The notes beneath the pieces are model-generated. The model did not search any database, had not been told where the DNA came from, and saw only the letters and a list, made by a program, of their open reading frames with translations. The translations under genes and the position numbers were made by a program. 64,000 nt of DNA, from positions 3,837,501-3,901,500 of the forward strand of contig LR746268.1 in the NCBI GenBank assembly GCA_902729315.2, read 5' to 3'. The DNA comes from Spirodela intermedia (Eukaryota; Streptophyta; Magnoliopsida; Alismatales; Araceae). Positions 1 to 11,140 of the stretch are shown one piece after another; the stretch's first letter is position 1; every line of letters starts with the position of its first letter.

Positions 1-3000
1 CTTTGAGGCAACAGATGACGATAGGGACTGACCTCCTAAGGGAGAGGGAGGGTCTTTCCCAGGTGGAACCAACAATCTCATAACTTCAGTTGATCTGTGT
101 TCTGCAGAAACATGAAATGAGAGGCTTAAGCTACCATAATTAAACGCACATTTAGAGACTTCTAACAACGTCTTAGAGAGCAAAGAGTTCAAACCTTCCT
201 CTAGTCCTCTGAAGGCTTCATTCAGATACATATTTATAGATATAAGAACTTTCTGCATTATTGCGATCCAGCTGTTCTCATCACCTCCGACCATTGGAAG
301 CAAAGCGAGGCAATATGCAAGTTTCTTTTTTGAGAGGGAGGGAAAGCATCATGAGAAAAAAGATAAGGAGTACAAGTGGGAGGCTGCAATGAAATCAAAC
401 CTGAATCTCACCTTTGATATATCCATGCTACACTTCTGTGACATAAGGTTTGAAACAATAACCGCTTCGGCCTACCATCAAAACAGTACAATGATTTTAG
501 CACAGCCGAATAGTTAAATCCTTCAATTAACATTAAAAAAGTAGATTCTGATCAATATTTTCAGATAAATTTACTTTTTGAGTTAAAATCCACTATTCCC
601 GTTTTGAATGTATCCTTCTTCATAAAGTTGGTTCGGGAATAAGATTTTGTCTTAAATCACTCAGGACTGGAACGGTAGAGGACGGATTGTGGATACTTTA
701 ACCTCTCCACGTCTGTCTTGATATTATTCAAAAACATTTCTCCACAAAATAACCGAAAGATTAAAAAAAGATTTAGGAGGTCAAAATGGAGGGAGATGCT
801 CTAAACAATTTTCCTCACAAGATCTACTTCGTTATTTGGAACATATACTTGTACGTTCAGGTTGGAGTATATGTTGCAAAAGGGTACTGTTAAAAATGAT
901 TGTTAATCATGCATAGGATAGGGATCTATGCAAGAGACATGATCAAAATAATTCTTCCTCACTGACACTGGAATGATAACATGGGAAAGCTGAATATTAC
1001 TGTAAACGGTAACCACTTCAATCAACAAAATGAGGAAAAAAAAAGACCCAAGAAACCTATTTTCAAGCATTCAAAATGATTTCACAAAGATACAGAAAAT
1101 TAATGGAAAACGCAGGCAGAGAGACGATATGAAAGTGTCTAAAAAAGAAATGGAAACCAACTCCACACCAAGGTCATAGAAATGGAACAAACAAGTGAAG
1201 CAACTGTTCTCACATGTTCAACAAAAACATGCAATAAGAACTAAGCAAATAGACAGTTTTCCTTTCAGATATGCATAAAACCTGGTAAAAAGATCTACAC
1301 TAAAAGAAAACAGTAAAACTTTATTGATCAATATCAGGGAATAAATTTTCAGCAAATATCCACAAATGATGCATTTGATATGCTTAGGGAAACAAATGAG
1401 CAGAACTGATAAATGATAATCCATTAAAATCTAAAAGATAGAATTAAATGGCGTGTATCTCCCAAAGTTTCACATCAAAAAAGTAAGAACAAAAAAAGAT
1501 AAAACTAATGTCTAACTATTGACCTCCAGGCACTGCTAATAGAGGATTACAATTTACATTCTAGGAGTATAAAATATGATATTTGTTACCTTTCCATAGT
1601 GACGGCGGAGAGAAAATGGGAAGAACTTCAGGAAGGCGCCTAATAGATCTGCTGCTCCTACCTTCACATAAAATGCACAGTAAGCACTAGAACATTTTAT
1701 CAAAAAGACATTTTAGAGAGCGATACTTCTGGATATTATACTGAAGTACATTCTTTCACACACTACGTTTGGGAGACAGGAAATAGATGACGAGTATAAC
1801 CCAACGTAACAACAAGCACTAACCAATATGGCATCTGTACTATTGTCGCTCATCAATTGAAGAACTGGCAGTACAAGTTTACTCGCAAGAGATGTTGCAT
1901 CTTTCTTCACATTTGGAAATGTGGACAACCTAATCAACAAATAATCTTTAGTGCGCTGCATTGCCATTGGATAAGTATGCTTTAAATAGGGTGAGACATA
2001 ATTCTGAATTGAGAAGGTTTCTTTAGAAACGAAAAATAAATCTAAATGTTTGCATCCACTAATTGGACTTCTACCACATAGAGCCATGTAGAGCTGAAGT
2101 TAAAAAATGCTAAACTTCTACCTAGAAAAGCACACATTTTATCAACAATTTATCACTCAGGAAATCCCAGAATTCCAGAGTTCATCAATGTATTACCTCC
2201 CTTAGTCATCCTATAAGCAGAGGATAAAGTAATCTCTTTGACACAATAGACAAGAAGGCTGGAGAAAAACTGGCTAGAATCAATGAAACTACCTTCTTGC
2301 AACAATGGCACAAACCTCAACGGTTTTGCTAGACTTAACTGGATCTAGAGAAATTTAATACAGGTACAGTAGACAATCTTCTCAAAAAGCAAATATTCAT
2401 TTAAGGTAAATCCTCTTCATGTCTTAATTGTCACGTAATCACATAGAAAATTATAAAAAATGGCAAGGACGGATTACTTTTAGAATGATATCAATGTGAC
2501 TAAGACAAGGTTAGTAGAATGGCAAGAGCAACTTATAGATGACTTGGAGACTGGTTTTACACTAGAATATTCAAATTGGTCAACACAATTGTTGTAGAAA
2601 ACCACTTGGACGTCAGAAAGTATATAATGTTTAAAAACAAACCTTGTGAAAAGGTCTGACATGGATGCACAAGATGCCAACTTTACAAGATGGGAATCTG
2701 CCAGTGGCTGTTTTGAGAGGAAAAAGGCAAGGATAAACGAAAATTATCAGCACATTAAAAAATTAGTCATGTTTGACAGAAAAATACATGCTGAATCCAA
2801 AGTAAATAATTATGGAAAAAAGCTTTTGGGTGTCACTGAATAGAATGATTTGCTCTCTTTACCGCTCAAATAGTCCATTAAATTTAAACAGATGAAAACC
2901 GTAAAGCATATATGAAATAGAACAGAGCAGGATTATGATTTTCTTTTAGCATAATTCTATCTTCTTTCAAAAGAAAAATATGAACTCTTGACTGAGCAAC

Positions 3001-4466
3001 TTAATGAAATGTCGAAGTAGCAAGAACTAGAGAGTGAGTAAAGAACACAAAAGGAAAGTAGCAATCATCTATTCTTCATTGTAAGAATTTTTTTTTAAAA
3101 AAGTAATCAAAAGAAAGAGCTCTCAATGATTCATAGAAACTTATCATTCACTGATATCTAAAATTCTTTTTGGAGGGTAATAAAATTGTACTCTTCGACC
3201 ATCTAGCCCTGTTTATGGTGGTCCTCTCTTCAATCACCTCTCTTACAACTTTGGATCGAAAAACAAAGGACATTTCACATGTTTTCGAGTTTCCTTATCC
3301 TAAACATCGACGTCGTTACAGGATTGACCAGCAAAAACTGTTCAGATGAATAAAACAAGGATGCTCACCCTATTTCATTGATGCGATGCTGGTGTTCTTC
3401 TATTTGTTCAGGAAGTGCATAATAATCATACATGTCCATTATCCAGGGACTATGAACAGGGTAGAGAATAATGGCTTTCCTTAAAGTAATAAATCGACTA
3501 ATTCTAGCATTTACCAGATCTTCTACGATGTAAGGGATAGGAAAACACGAGAAGGTGGAGTTCTGAAGGTCATTTTTTATCAAACAAAAGGCCTTTTACA
3601 GAACATTCCTTCTTGGGAGGTTGATCCTCACAAGGAATTTTTTGTGTATGGAGCTAGACTTTTCAATCCAGTATTGTATGGAACATTCTTTCAAGAGCTC
3701 AAAAGATCCATGTGGGAGACTGAAACAGATCAATAACACATTCAAACGAACATAGAAGAGATTACCTGGGAAGGGATAGAAGGCCAACCTGAAGATTTGA
3801 CAGAAGTGCTTCGAACCAAGTGGGGTATGACGCTAGAAAACGGTCAGAGGCACACAACTCGCAGGTAAAACCCAGCAAGGAGATTCCTGTCCAACACTTG
3901 TCTGGCTGCAGCATATCCAAAGTAGGAAAATGAAAAAAAAGCCAACATCAGGCGAATTCACAAAAGGTCGGAAACTATCATGCCCGACAATATTTTCACT
4001 ATGTAGTACATAATGTACGTCCAATCATCTCCGCGTTAAAAATGTAATTCGCTATAAATTAGCGTGTGCCAAGGATATTGTCTCGAGATATTTTGAATAA
4101 TAGAATCGACATATAACGGAGAGAAACTTCATCCCGATAATATTGAGCACACTGAAGGGTACCGACTTCCACCACTCTCTGGAACGTAAACATTACCATT
4201 TTATTACGGCACAAAGTGAGGCAGCGCTCCACCCAAGTATCGACCGCGACAGTCCACGCACCAGCCAGTTTCTTGTCATCTCTCCCTAGCGCCCCACGGG
4301 AATGGGACTCGGATAGGAGACCGTGAACCCGCACGAGGGAGAGGACAGAGGAGAAACGGAAGGTGTCACCCAGCGGCCTCCTGTCGTCCGGGAGGCGTTC
4401 CCTCACCAGTGCCATAAGCAACCTCGGCTTCAGCCAGCCATCGTTCGCGTGCTCCAGGTAGTCCAT
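1..4466 (-). CDS. RIX1/PELP1-like pre-rRNA-processing protein, 5' part, eight exons visible
   Basis: I assembled this gene by translating the minus strand and checking GT-AG borders and phase. Exons: 4466-4197, 3905-3789, 2707-2643, 1929-1824, 1661-1590, 471-412, 324-195 and 101 to the left edge. All joins keep one open frame. The product starts MDYLEHANDGWLKPRLL; later exons carry PDKCWTGISLLGFTCELC, ASCASMSDLFTR, FPNVKKDATSLASKLVLP, KLAYCLALLPMVGGDENSW and RLLVPPGKDPPSPLGG. This pattern fits the plant helical-repeat protein annotated as PELP1/RIX1-like (Arabidopsis At1g30240 from memory). In yeast and animals Rix1/PELP1 acts in the nucleus in late 60S maturation. An upstream in-frame ATG at 4529 would add a GA-encoded Leu-Ser run and is unlikely. 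The 3' part lies outside the window. The exon structure is firm; the family name is a recalled match. Confidence 0.78.
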
Positions 4467-4480
4467 GGCGGAACCTATCC

Positions 4481-4482
<2 letters not shown>

Positions 4483-4516
<34 letters not shown>
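4483..4516. repeat. (GA)n microsatellite in the 5' leader of the RIX1-like gene
   Basis: An uninterrupted GA run begins 17 bp upstream of the RIX1-like start codon. On the minus strand it reads as a CT-rich leader, a common feature of plant 5' UTRs. It creates a spurious Leu-Ser extension upstream of the real ATG. Confidence 0.95.
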
Positions 4517-4518
<2 letters not shown>

Positions 4519-4534
4519 CAAAGAGACAATGGGT

Positions 4535-4543
4535 TTAGGGTTT
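4535..4543 (-). promoter_or_regulatory. Telo-box (AAACCCTAA) upstream of the RIX1-like gene
   Basis: On the minus strand this reads AAACCCTAA, the plant telo-box, about 70 bp upstream of the RIX1-like ATG. Telo-boxes together with site II motifs mark promoters of ribosomal-protein and ribosome-biogenesis genes in plants. That agrees with the proposed function of the minus-strand gene. Confidence 0.6.
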
Positions 4544-4649
4544 CTATGTCATGGACGGAGTCTCGTCTTACCCGTTACGATGTGATCAACGAATATCGGC
4601 CATCCGGACTCGAACAAAGTTCAAAATGGGATCCGATATGGTTTTAATG

Positions 4650-4722
4650 TGGGCCCCACCGGGATGAACCTGAACTTGCAGGTGTTTTTGGGCTTGAAGC
4701 CCAACCCCGTGAAATATGGGCC
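4650..4722. promoter_or_regulatory. Cluster of site II elements (TGGGCC/T) in the divergent promoter
   Basis: TGGGCC occurs at 4650-4655 and 4717-4722, TGGGCT at 4689-4694, and its reverse complement AGCCCA at 4698-4703. Site II elements are bound by TCP factors and recur in promoters of plant genes for ribosome biogenesis and organelle gene expression. Only about 365 bp separate the two start codons, so both genes probably share this block. Confidence 0.55.
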
Positions 4723-4832
4723 ACGCCCTGGCGACTTGCCAGCCCATGAACTCCGCAGCATTTATACCATTATTATTTTATTTTTTTCACTTTTTATTTA
4801 AGAATGAGCTTCCAGCGACGAGAAGACAGAGG

Positions 4833-6926
4833 ATGATCTTGCTGAGAAGAGCAGAGAGAAGCACGCGCTACCTCTTCCTCGAACGATCCTCGCGGGCCCA
4901 GCCCGTGTCAACCTGCTCCAGCGACAGCGCCGCCAGCGAGGGGGCCGCCAGCGATGAGGTGGACTCGTTCTTCCGGCAGCAGAACAGCGCCCTCGCGCGG
5001 CTCCTCCATCTCCGCGGCCTCCAGCACGGCTGGCGGCTCTTCGGCGAGTTGCGCCGCCGCAATGTCGTCACGTGGAACACTATGCTCGCCGCCCACGTCC
5101 ACCACCGGGAGATTGTCCGCGCTAGAGAGTTGTTCGACGGAATGCCCCGCAGGGATGTAGTCTCCTGGAACACCATGCTCCTGGGGTACTCCCTCACCGG
5201 CCAGATCGAGAATGCCCGCCACCTCTTCGACCGCATGCCCGAGCGGGACACCTTCTCGTGGAACATAATGATCAGCGGGTACGGGCGCTGCGGGTGGATC
5301 ATAGACGCAGTCCATCTGTTCGAGAAAATGCCTGTGAAGAATGTGGTCTCCTGGAACGCCGTCGTGACGGGGCTCCTGGCAAATGGAGAGGTCGACTGGG
5401 CCATGGAGATGTGGAGCAAGATGCCCATCCGCGACTCGGCGACGCTGAGCACCGTTGTCTCCGGTCTCGCCCGCAACGGCATGCTGGAAGCCGCGGAGCG
5501 ACATCTGCTCAAGGCCGATGAAGGTGACGTCGACGCGTACAACACGCTCGTCGCCGCCTTCGGCCGGGTGGGGCGGGTCGACGACGCCCGACGCCTGTTC
5601 GAGATGATCCCCTCGGGGTGTCGTGATGGGAAAGGAAGTGCGAATGGCTTCCAGAGGAATGTGGTCTCCTGGAATTCTATGATCATGGGTTACGTGAAGG
5701 CCGGCGGCATCCGCTCGGCAAGGAGGCTGTTCGATGAGATGCCCGAGCGGGACCGATTCTCCTGGAACACCATGATCGCCGGCTACGTGCAGTCGCAGGA
5801 GCTGGATGAGGCAGCGGCTCTGCTGCAGCAGATGCCTGAGCCGGACGAGAGGACGTGGAATCTGATGATCTCCGGATTCGCCCGGAGCGGTGACGTTGAG
5901 AGGGCGCAGCGCTGCTTCGAGAGGATGCCCCACCGGAGTGCCATCTCGTGGAACACCATCATCGCCGGCTACGAGCGGGTGGGAGAGTACAGGGCGGCAA
6001 TGAGTCTTTTCTCCCGCATGCTGGCCTCCGGGGTGGCGCCCGACGGGCACACGCTCTCCTCCGCGCTCGGTGCCTGCGCGGGCCTTGCGAGCCTCCGCCA
6101 GGGCGCCCAGGTCCACCAGCTAGTGACCAAGAGAGTGGCGGTGGACACACCCATCAACAACGCCCTCGTCACAATGTACTCCCGCTGCGGGAGCTTGACT
6201 GACGCCCGCCGGACGTTCGACTCGATGACGACGCGAAAAGACGTCGTCTCCTGGAACGCCATCATCAGCGGCTACGCCCAGCACGGGCATGCCGAGGAGG
6301 CCCTCCGACTTTTCTCGCGGATGGAGGAGGAGGTGCGGCCCACCCACATCACCTTCATATCGGTTCTCCACGCCTGTTGCCACGGTGGGCTGGTGGAGGA
6401 AGGCCGACAGTGCTTCGACTCCATGGCTCGCGACCACGGCATTGACCCCCGAGTCGAGCATTACGCAGCCCTGGTGGACCTCCTCGGCCGACATGGCCGG
6501 CTCGAGGAGGCGATGGGGATAGTCGGCGGCATGCCCGTGCCGCCCGACAGGACCGTCTGGGGCGCACTGCTCGGCGCCTGCCGGGTGCACAGGAACGACG
6601 AGCTCGCGCGCATAGCGATGGCGGCCCTAGCGGCGGTCGACCCCGCGGGCTCGGCGCCGTACGTTCTTCTCTGCAACATGCACGCCGGCGTGGGGCGATG
6701 GGCCGAGGCTGCGGAGGTGAGGGAGGCCATGGAGCAGCAGGGCATCCGGAAGCAAGCCGGCTACAGCTGGATTGAGCTGCAGAGCGGCCTCCATGTCTTC
6801 GCCGCTGGGGACAAGTCGCACCCCCTCGCCCTGGAGATCCTCGCGACGGCGGACAGCTGCAGCCGGGCCATCAGAGACGAGACCCATGCAGGAGATCTCC
6901 CCTGCATTCAACCTCATTCATCGTAA
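4833..6926 (+). CDS. MEF9: E-class pentatricopeptide repeat protein, MEF9-like (At1g62260 type)
   Basis: Intronless 697-residue PPR protein. PPR motifs run almost end to end, with signatures such as RNVVTWNTMLAAHV, RDVVSWNTMLLGYS, RDTFSWNIMISGYG and RNVVSWNSMIMGYV. A C-terminal E region follows (VWGALLGACRVH, YVLLCNMHAGVGRW, GYSWIELQSGLHVF); there is no DYW deaminase domain. The motif order, including a longer insert before RNVVSWNSMIMGY, matches Arabidopsis MEF9, an E-class mitochondrial editing factor for nad7. The ORF is open from an ATG at 4716, but those 39 codons are AT-rich and promoter-like. I chose the ATG at 4833, which gives an Arg-rich, targeting-like N-terminus (MILLRRAERSTRYLFLERSS). 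It is divergent from the RIX1-like gene and far more GC-rich than its flanks. Orthology is inferred from recalled sequence. Confidence 0.85.
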   Translation: MILLRRAERSTRYLFLERSSRAQPVSTCSSDSAASEGAASDEVDSFFRQQNSALARLLHLRGLQHGWRLFGELRRRNVVTWNTMLAAHVHHREIVRARELFDGMPRRDVVSWNTMLLGYSLTGQIENARHLFDRMPERDTFSWNIMISGYGRCGWIIDAVHLFEKMPVKNVVSWNAVVTGLLANGEVDWAMEMWSKMPIRDSATLSTVVSGLARNGMLEAAERHLLKADEGDVDAYNTLVAAFGRVGRVDDARRLFEMIPSGCRDGKGSANGFQRNVVSWNSMIMGYVKAGGIRSARRLFDEMPERDRFSWNTMIAGYVQSQELDEAAALLQQMPEPDERTWNLMISGFARSGDVERAQRCFERMPHRSAISWNTIIAGYERVGEYRAAMSLFSRMLASGVAPDGHTLSSALGACAGLASLRQGAQVHQLVTKRVAVDTPINNALVTMYSRCGSLTDARRTFDSMTTRKDVVSWNAIISGYAQHGHAEEALRLFSRMEEEVRPTHITFISVLHACCHGGLVEEGRQCFDSMARDHGIDPRVEHYAALVDLLGRHGRLEEAMGIVGGMPVPPDRTVWGALLGACRVHRNDELARIAMAALAAVDPAGSAPYVLLCNMHAGVGRWAEAAEVREAMEQQGIRKQAGYSWIELQSGLHVFAAGDKSHPLALEILATADSCSRAIRDETHAGDLPCIQPHSS

Positions 6927-7561
6927 GCTATATGGCACCTGACACAGAGTCCAACAATTCTTTCCCGAGTCCCATCAGACAGGTTTCCTCTGATTTCAGC
7001 TCACTTCACGACTGAAATATTTAATATAATCAATCTACAAATCTATGAGATCCTCCATTTTTAGAAAATGTCTATCCGGGAGAGCCTTTGCTTGAGGATT
7101 TTCCTAAAAAAGGTTATTTGGCACGCTGAGTATTCTTAACTGGCCCAGACACATCATAAGCCAGACTTCTTACTCGAGAAAGTGCCTCTGCTTGAAACCG
7201 AAGTTAGTACCCCATTTCGTTTTTGTTAAATATATTTTCCATAATATTAAAGAATTCATGCAAACACTGTTTGCCAGCATAACTTTTTGGAGTTGCACTG
7301 GTAAAAGGTGAGGCTCAAAAATGAGTATTTTATGTTATAATTTGGGTTTCATGAAAGAAATATGATTGCATAAACTATCTGTTATTGAGATTTTTTATCA
7401 TATAAATAAACAAAAACAAATAGATACTCGAGTATCCAGCTGGACAGACCCTGTTCATCGAAACCTGGAAGCTATGTCTGCCTTCTCTCTATTTGACTGT
7501 TCGGACACGTATGACTCTAATTCGGGCTGAATAGTCACTTTCGTTGAATTAAATGGATCGA
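6927..7561. other. Intergenic: converging 3' ends of the two PPR genes
   Basis: AT-rich spacer holding the 3' UTRs of the plus-strand MEF9-like gene and the minus-strand PPR gene. I see no gene, RNA or repeat in it. Confidence 0.6.
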
Positions 7562-9112
7562 TCACCCGATGAGAAACAGGTCGACGCAATCTGTGGCGCT
7601 CCGGGTCTCTGTTCTCGTGTTGAGGCTGAGGCTAGCGAGCAGGCTGCAGAGTTGGTCGTGGCCTTGGGGGGCGTCATCGCCGGAGACGAACCTCGCCACC
7701 GAGGTACCCACTGCAATACAGCTCTCGCCGGGCATCTTCTTCATGCCCCCATCCCTCATCACCTTCCTCGTCTCCGCCGCCGCCTCCCAGAGCCCAGCCT
7801 CCGCGTACATGTTCGCGACAATAACGTGGTTGCCGATCCTCTCCGGCTCCAGCTCCAGCAGCCTCCGCCGCGCGCGGCTGCCCACGCCGCCGCAGTCGGC
7901 GGCGCTGTGGATACTGCAGGCGCTCACCAATGTCCTCCACACCACCGCGTCCGGCTCGATGGGCATGCTCTCCACGAAGGCGTAGGCCTCCTCCAAACGA
8001 CCGTTGCGGCCAAGAACGTCGACCATGGCGCTGTAGTGCGCCATTCTCGCCGGGATACCGTGCTCTCGTGTCATCTCACGGAAGAAGCGGTAGCCGTCGT
8101 CCACCAGGCCCCCGTGGCTACAGGCGGCGAGGACGCCGAGAAAGGTCACGCAGTTGGGCTCCACGGGGGTCCTTTTCATCGTGTCAAAGAGCTCGAGGGC
8201 TTCGCTGGCTAGCCCATGCTGCGCGAGCCCCAGAATCATCGTGCTCCACGTCCACACGTTCCTTTCCGACATTCTTTCGAAGACCCGGCGGGCGGAACGG
8301 ATAGCCCCCGACTTAGCGTACATGTCCACCAGCGCCGTCCCGAGCTGCACATTCATGGCCACCGCTGTCTCGATCAGGCGACCATGAACCCACTTCCCTA
8401 GGCCCAAGTTGCTGGTCTCGGCGGCTGCGGAGAGCAGGACAACGAACGTGGTCTCGTCGGGCTCGAATCGGGCGCGCCTCATCCAGACGAAGAGCTGCAA
8501 AGACTCATCAAGGCAGGAGCGCTCGGTGTAGGCCGATAACATGCTGTTCCATGAGACCACAGTTCGAGCAGGCATTTCGTCGAAGATCTGCCGGGCCTCT
8601 GCAAGCTGGCTGCAGCGGGCGTAGAGATGGATCAGCGCATTGCCGACGTAGACGACCGCTCCCACGCCGCCCTTCAGAGCTCCGGCGTGGAGTTGCCTCC
8701 CCAGCTCGAGGTCTGCCAGCCCCGCGGCGGCGTTGAGGACGAAGGGAATGGTTAGCTCGTTGGGCCTCGCCAACGGCCGTCCCCAGCGATGCATCTCGAG
8801 AAAGACCCCCACGCTGTCTCTCCGCCGCAGGACACAGCACCCGCGGGCATAGCCCCTGATGACGTGGTTCCAGGCTGCGGTGGAGGGTCCGGGCAGGCGG
8901 TTGAGGAGGAGCCGGGCGTGGTCGGCGCCGTCACTGGAGGGGAACAGGGCGAAGGCGCGGATGAGCTCGCTGGCGAGGAACTTGTCCCCTTCGAGGATCC
9001 CAGAAGTCTCGAAGAGGGCGTGGAGCAGCCGGAGCCGTTCGGCAGAGGCGGCTGCGGCCAGGAGGGTGAGGCATCGCTGTTTGGTGAAGAGGGGAGCGGG
9101 GAGCAGAGGCAT
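7562..9112 (-). CDS. Pentatricopeptide repeat protein, At2g36730-like
   Basis: Intronless 516-residue PPR protein. The N-terminal part begins MPLLPAPLFTKQRCLTLLAAA. PPR motifs follow, including VYVGNALIHLYARC, RTVVSWNSMLSAYTE, VQLGTALVDMYAKSGAIRSA, RNVWTWSTMILGLAQHG and CVTFLGVLAACSHGGLVDDG. The E-region is EPDAVVWRTLVSACSIHS, NHVIVANMYAEAGLW and MPGESCIAV. No DYW domain is present. The whole layout matches Arabidopsis At2g36730, an organelle-targeted PPR protein whose RNA target I do not know. The ORF extends 49 codons further upstream to 9259, but that stretch covers a site II palindrome and lacks PPR character, so I chose the ATG at 9112. High GC against AT-rich flanks is as in the neighbouring PPR gene. 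Confidence 0.85.
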   Translation of the reverse strand: MPLLPAPLFTKQRCLTLLAAAASAERLRLLHALFETSGILEGDKFLASELIRAFALFPSSDGADHARLLLNRLPGPSTAAWNHVIRGYARGCCVLRRRDSVGVFLEMHRWGRPLARPNELTIPFVLNAAAGLADLELGRQLHAGALKGGVGAVVYVGNALIHLYARCSQLAEARQIFDEMPARTVVSWNSMLSAYTERSCLDESLQLFVWMRRARFEPDETTFVVLLSAAAETSNLGLGKWVHGRLIETAVAMNVQLGTALVDMYAKSGAIRSARRVFERMSERNVWTWSTMILGLAQHGLASEALELFDTMKRTPVEPNCVTFLGVLAACSHGGLVDDGYRFFREMTREHGIPARMAHYSAMVDVLGRNGRLEEAYAFVESMPIEPDAVVWRTLVSACSIHSAADCGGVGSRARRRLLELEPERIGNHVIVANMYAEAGLWEAAAETRKVMRDGGMKKMPGESCIAVGTSVARFVSGDDAPQGHDQLCSLLASLSLNTRTETRSATDCVDLFLIG

Positions 9113-9187
9113 CCAAGCTAGCGATGCCCAGGGGTCATGGGCGGCTGTGACCGGAGCCTCGTAGAATGGGCTCCATTTAAACTTGAC

Positions 9188-9199
9188 TGGGCCGGCCCA
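9188..9199. promoter_or_regulatory. Palindromic double site II element upstream of the PPR gene
   Basis: TGGGCCGGCCCA, two inverted TGGGCC sites back to back, lies about 75 bp upstream of the chosen PPR start at 9112. It is probably a promoter element and supports the downstream start. Confidence 0.55.
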
Positions 9200-10629
9200 G
9201 TACAGACCTCTTTCAACGCTGTTTTGTCCCTTCTCTCTAGCCCCTCGTTGTGGTGCCAAACTTGGCCATTATGCCTAATACATTCTTTGTCAGGATAGAA
9301 TTTCCCTTTTTCCGTCATGATTGAGCCCTTTTCCTCTCCCTAGCTATCCTTACACCTGATTTTTATTAACTATTATCGTGAATTTGTAGATCACATATAC
9401 AAGCTTAGGTCAATCATGAAACACTCTTAAACATTCTCCAGCTTTTCGTCAGGATGTTAGTATCTATCTATCTTTGGAAGATAAATCCATGTAAAATTAT
9501 ATGAATAATATATTTTTGTTTTTACTATGGGTCACATCATGTCAAAGGTTTCCTTTAATTCAAGATGCATCAAAAGTTGATCATCAAATTCGACAGTTTT
9601 ATCAATTTTAAGTTCAAGTGATAATGTAATTCAGAAACAGTAGTGAAAATAGAATTTTAAGCCTTCTTGAATCCATGAGGGTAAGAAAAATGCTCTTGAA
9701 TCTACAAGGATCAAAATAACTCCCTTTAATTCATAACTTTTTGTATCAGAAAGCATATGAAAAATCTATCAAAATAATGAAAATTCGTTATAATCATGAT
9801 GTATTAGGTAAAATGCAGCTCCATCTAAATAGGGTTAGAATTAGTTGTGATGCCCCTAAAAATCGGATCAATTTAGAAAATACATTCATATAAATAGGGC
9901 AATTACTAAAACTAAAGACTTTTCTACATTTTGTTCATGTGCTTTATTAAGGTTTAATCGGATTCTGTTCTTTTTTAGATCTTCTCATCTTTCTTACTTT
10001 GTTTATGCACCCCTAATAAACATAAAAAAATTAAAACAAAATAAAGGTAGCCTAACAAAAATTGAAGTTACCCAAGATGAGGGTGGATGGAGGATGAATT
10101 GATTTTCTTAGATTATATTGAATTTTGGGTTTTGGTAGATCTCTAGGACAAGGTGAATAGAAAAAATAATATAATTTTGTAATGGTTTTATACCCCTCAT
10201 TTAGCTCACTCTTATGAGGGCACTGGCCCATTGTTTCATTGGTATCTAGTTAGCACAAATGTTCATAATCAAAGCAATAGCTTGCTTATATATTTATATT
10301 TAAGGCTCCAGGTCAACTTGCATACACCTAATATTTGCTTTTAGTAGTTGATTACTATCAATAGATAATACTCTATGATTTAAGAAATAACGAAAGAAAG
10401 GCATACATTTTTAATTTGAAGCCTCATTGAGTATAGAGCTTAGACCTGTTTAGTTGTTAGTCTTAAAATTCCTTATGCATTGGTGAAGAATCATGACAAT
10501 GATGTGAAAATGTTATCCCATCATTGTTGAATGAATGTTACTAGCAATAGTTTCTTTCATGTAAGCCATTTACATTTCTTGTCAAAGGCATCAATTAAGT
10601 GGGAAATAAGTAGATAGAAAGTCTCTCTT
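9200..10629. other. AT-rich intergenic DNA
   Basis: No coding pattern, RNA gene or clear terminal repeats were seen. It may contain decayed transposon flank leading into the gypsy remnant that follows. Confidence 0.5.
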
Positions 10630-11140
10630 CCTTACGTTCATTGTCCTCCTTTAATGATAATAGATGGTCAAACTGAGGCACTAAATATGACCTTAGCCAA
10701 TTTGGATTTCTCTATTTGAGGAGATAAATCAAAAGAATGAGATTATACTTTTAGATTGTTTACAATTCAATAATCAATCACTCCACTAACTATAATGTCT
10801 CTTTTAGATCTTGTGCATTTACTAAATTTTAGAAGAACGGGGATTACAACTGACAATATAATAGATCATATCAAAGTATTCTACAAAAGCATCAAGAAAT
10901 GTCTTTTAGCCAATTACACCAACTAGAAGAAGGTGGCTGATTAGAAAGGGCAAAAGAAGATTTTTGAAGATGGTGATTTAATTACGATATACTTGCAAGA
11001 AGACAAATTATGAATTGATACTTATAACAAAGTTGTTACTAAAGAAGAATGGGTCGTTAAGAATTTTGAAGAAGATCATGATATTACATATTTTATTAAT
11101 TTATTAGATAATATATGTATAAATTTTATGCTTAATGTTA
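10630..11140 (+). pseudogene. Ty3/gypsy integrase C-terminal remnant
   Basis: With several stops and shifts, the plus strand reads fragments typical of the end of a gypsy pol: DGQTEALNMTLANL (integrase core after the last acidic residue), LLDLVHLLNFRRT, and ANYTN...FEDGDLITIYLQ...YNKVV (integrase C-terminal domain). No LTRs or earlier domains were found next to it, so it is a truncated ancient insertion. Confidence 0.6.

Noticed and set aside
4868-6917. Several minus-strand ORFs up to 402 codons opposite the MEF9-like gene
   Set aside because: Antisense shadows of a GC-rich PPR reading frame; no family resemblance.
7553-9164. Plus-strand ORFs opposite the second PPR gene
   Set aside because: Frame shadows of the PPR gene on the other strand.
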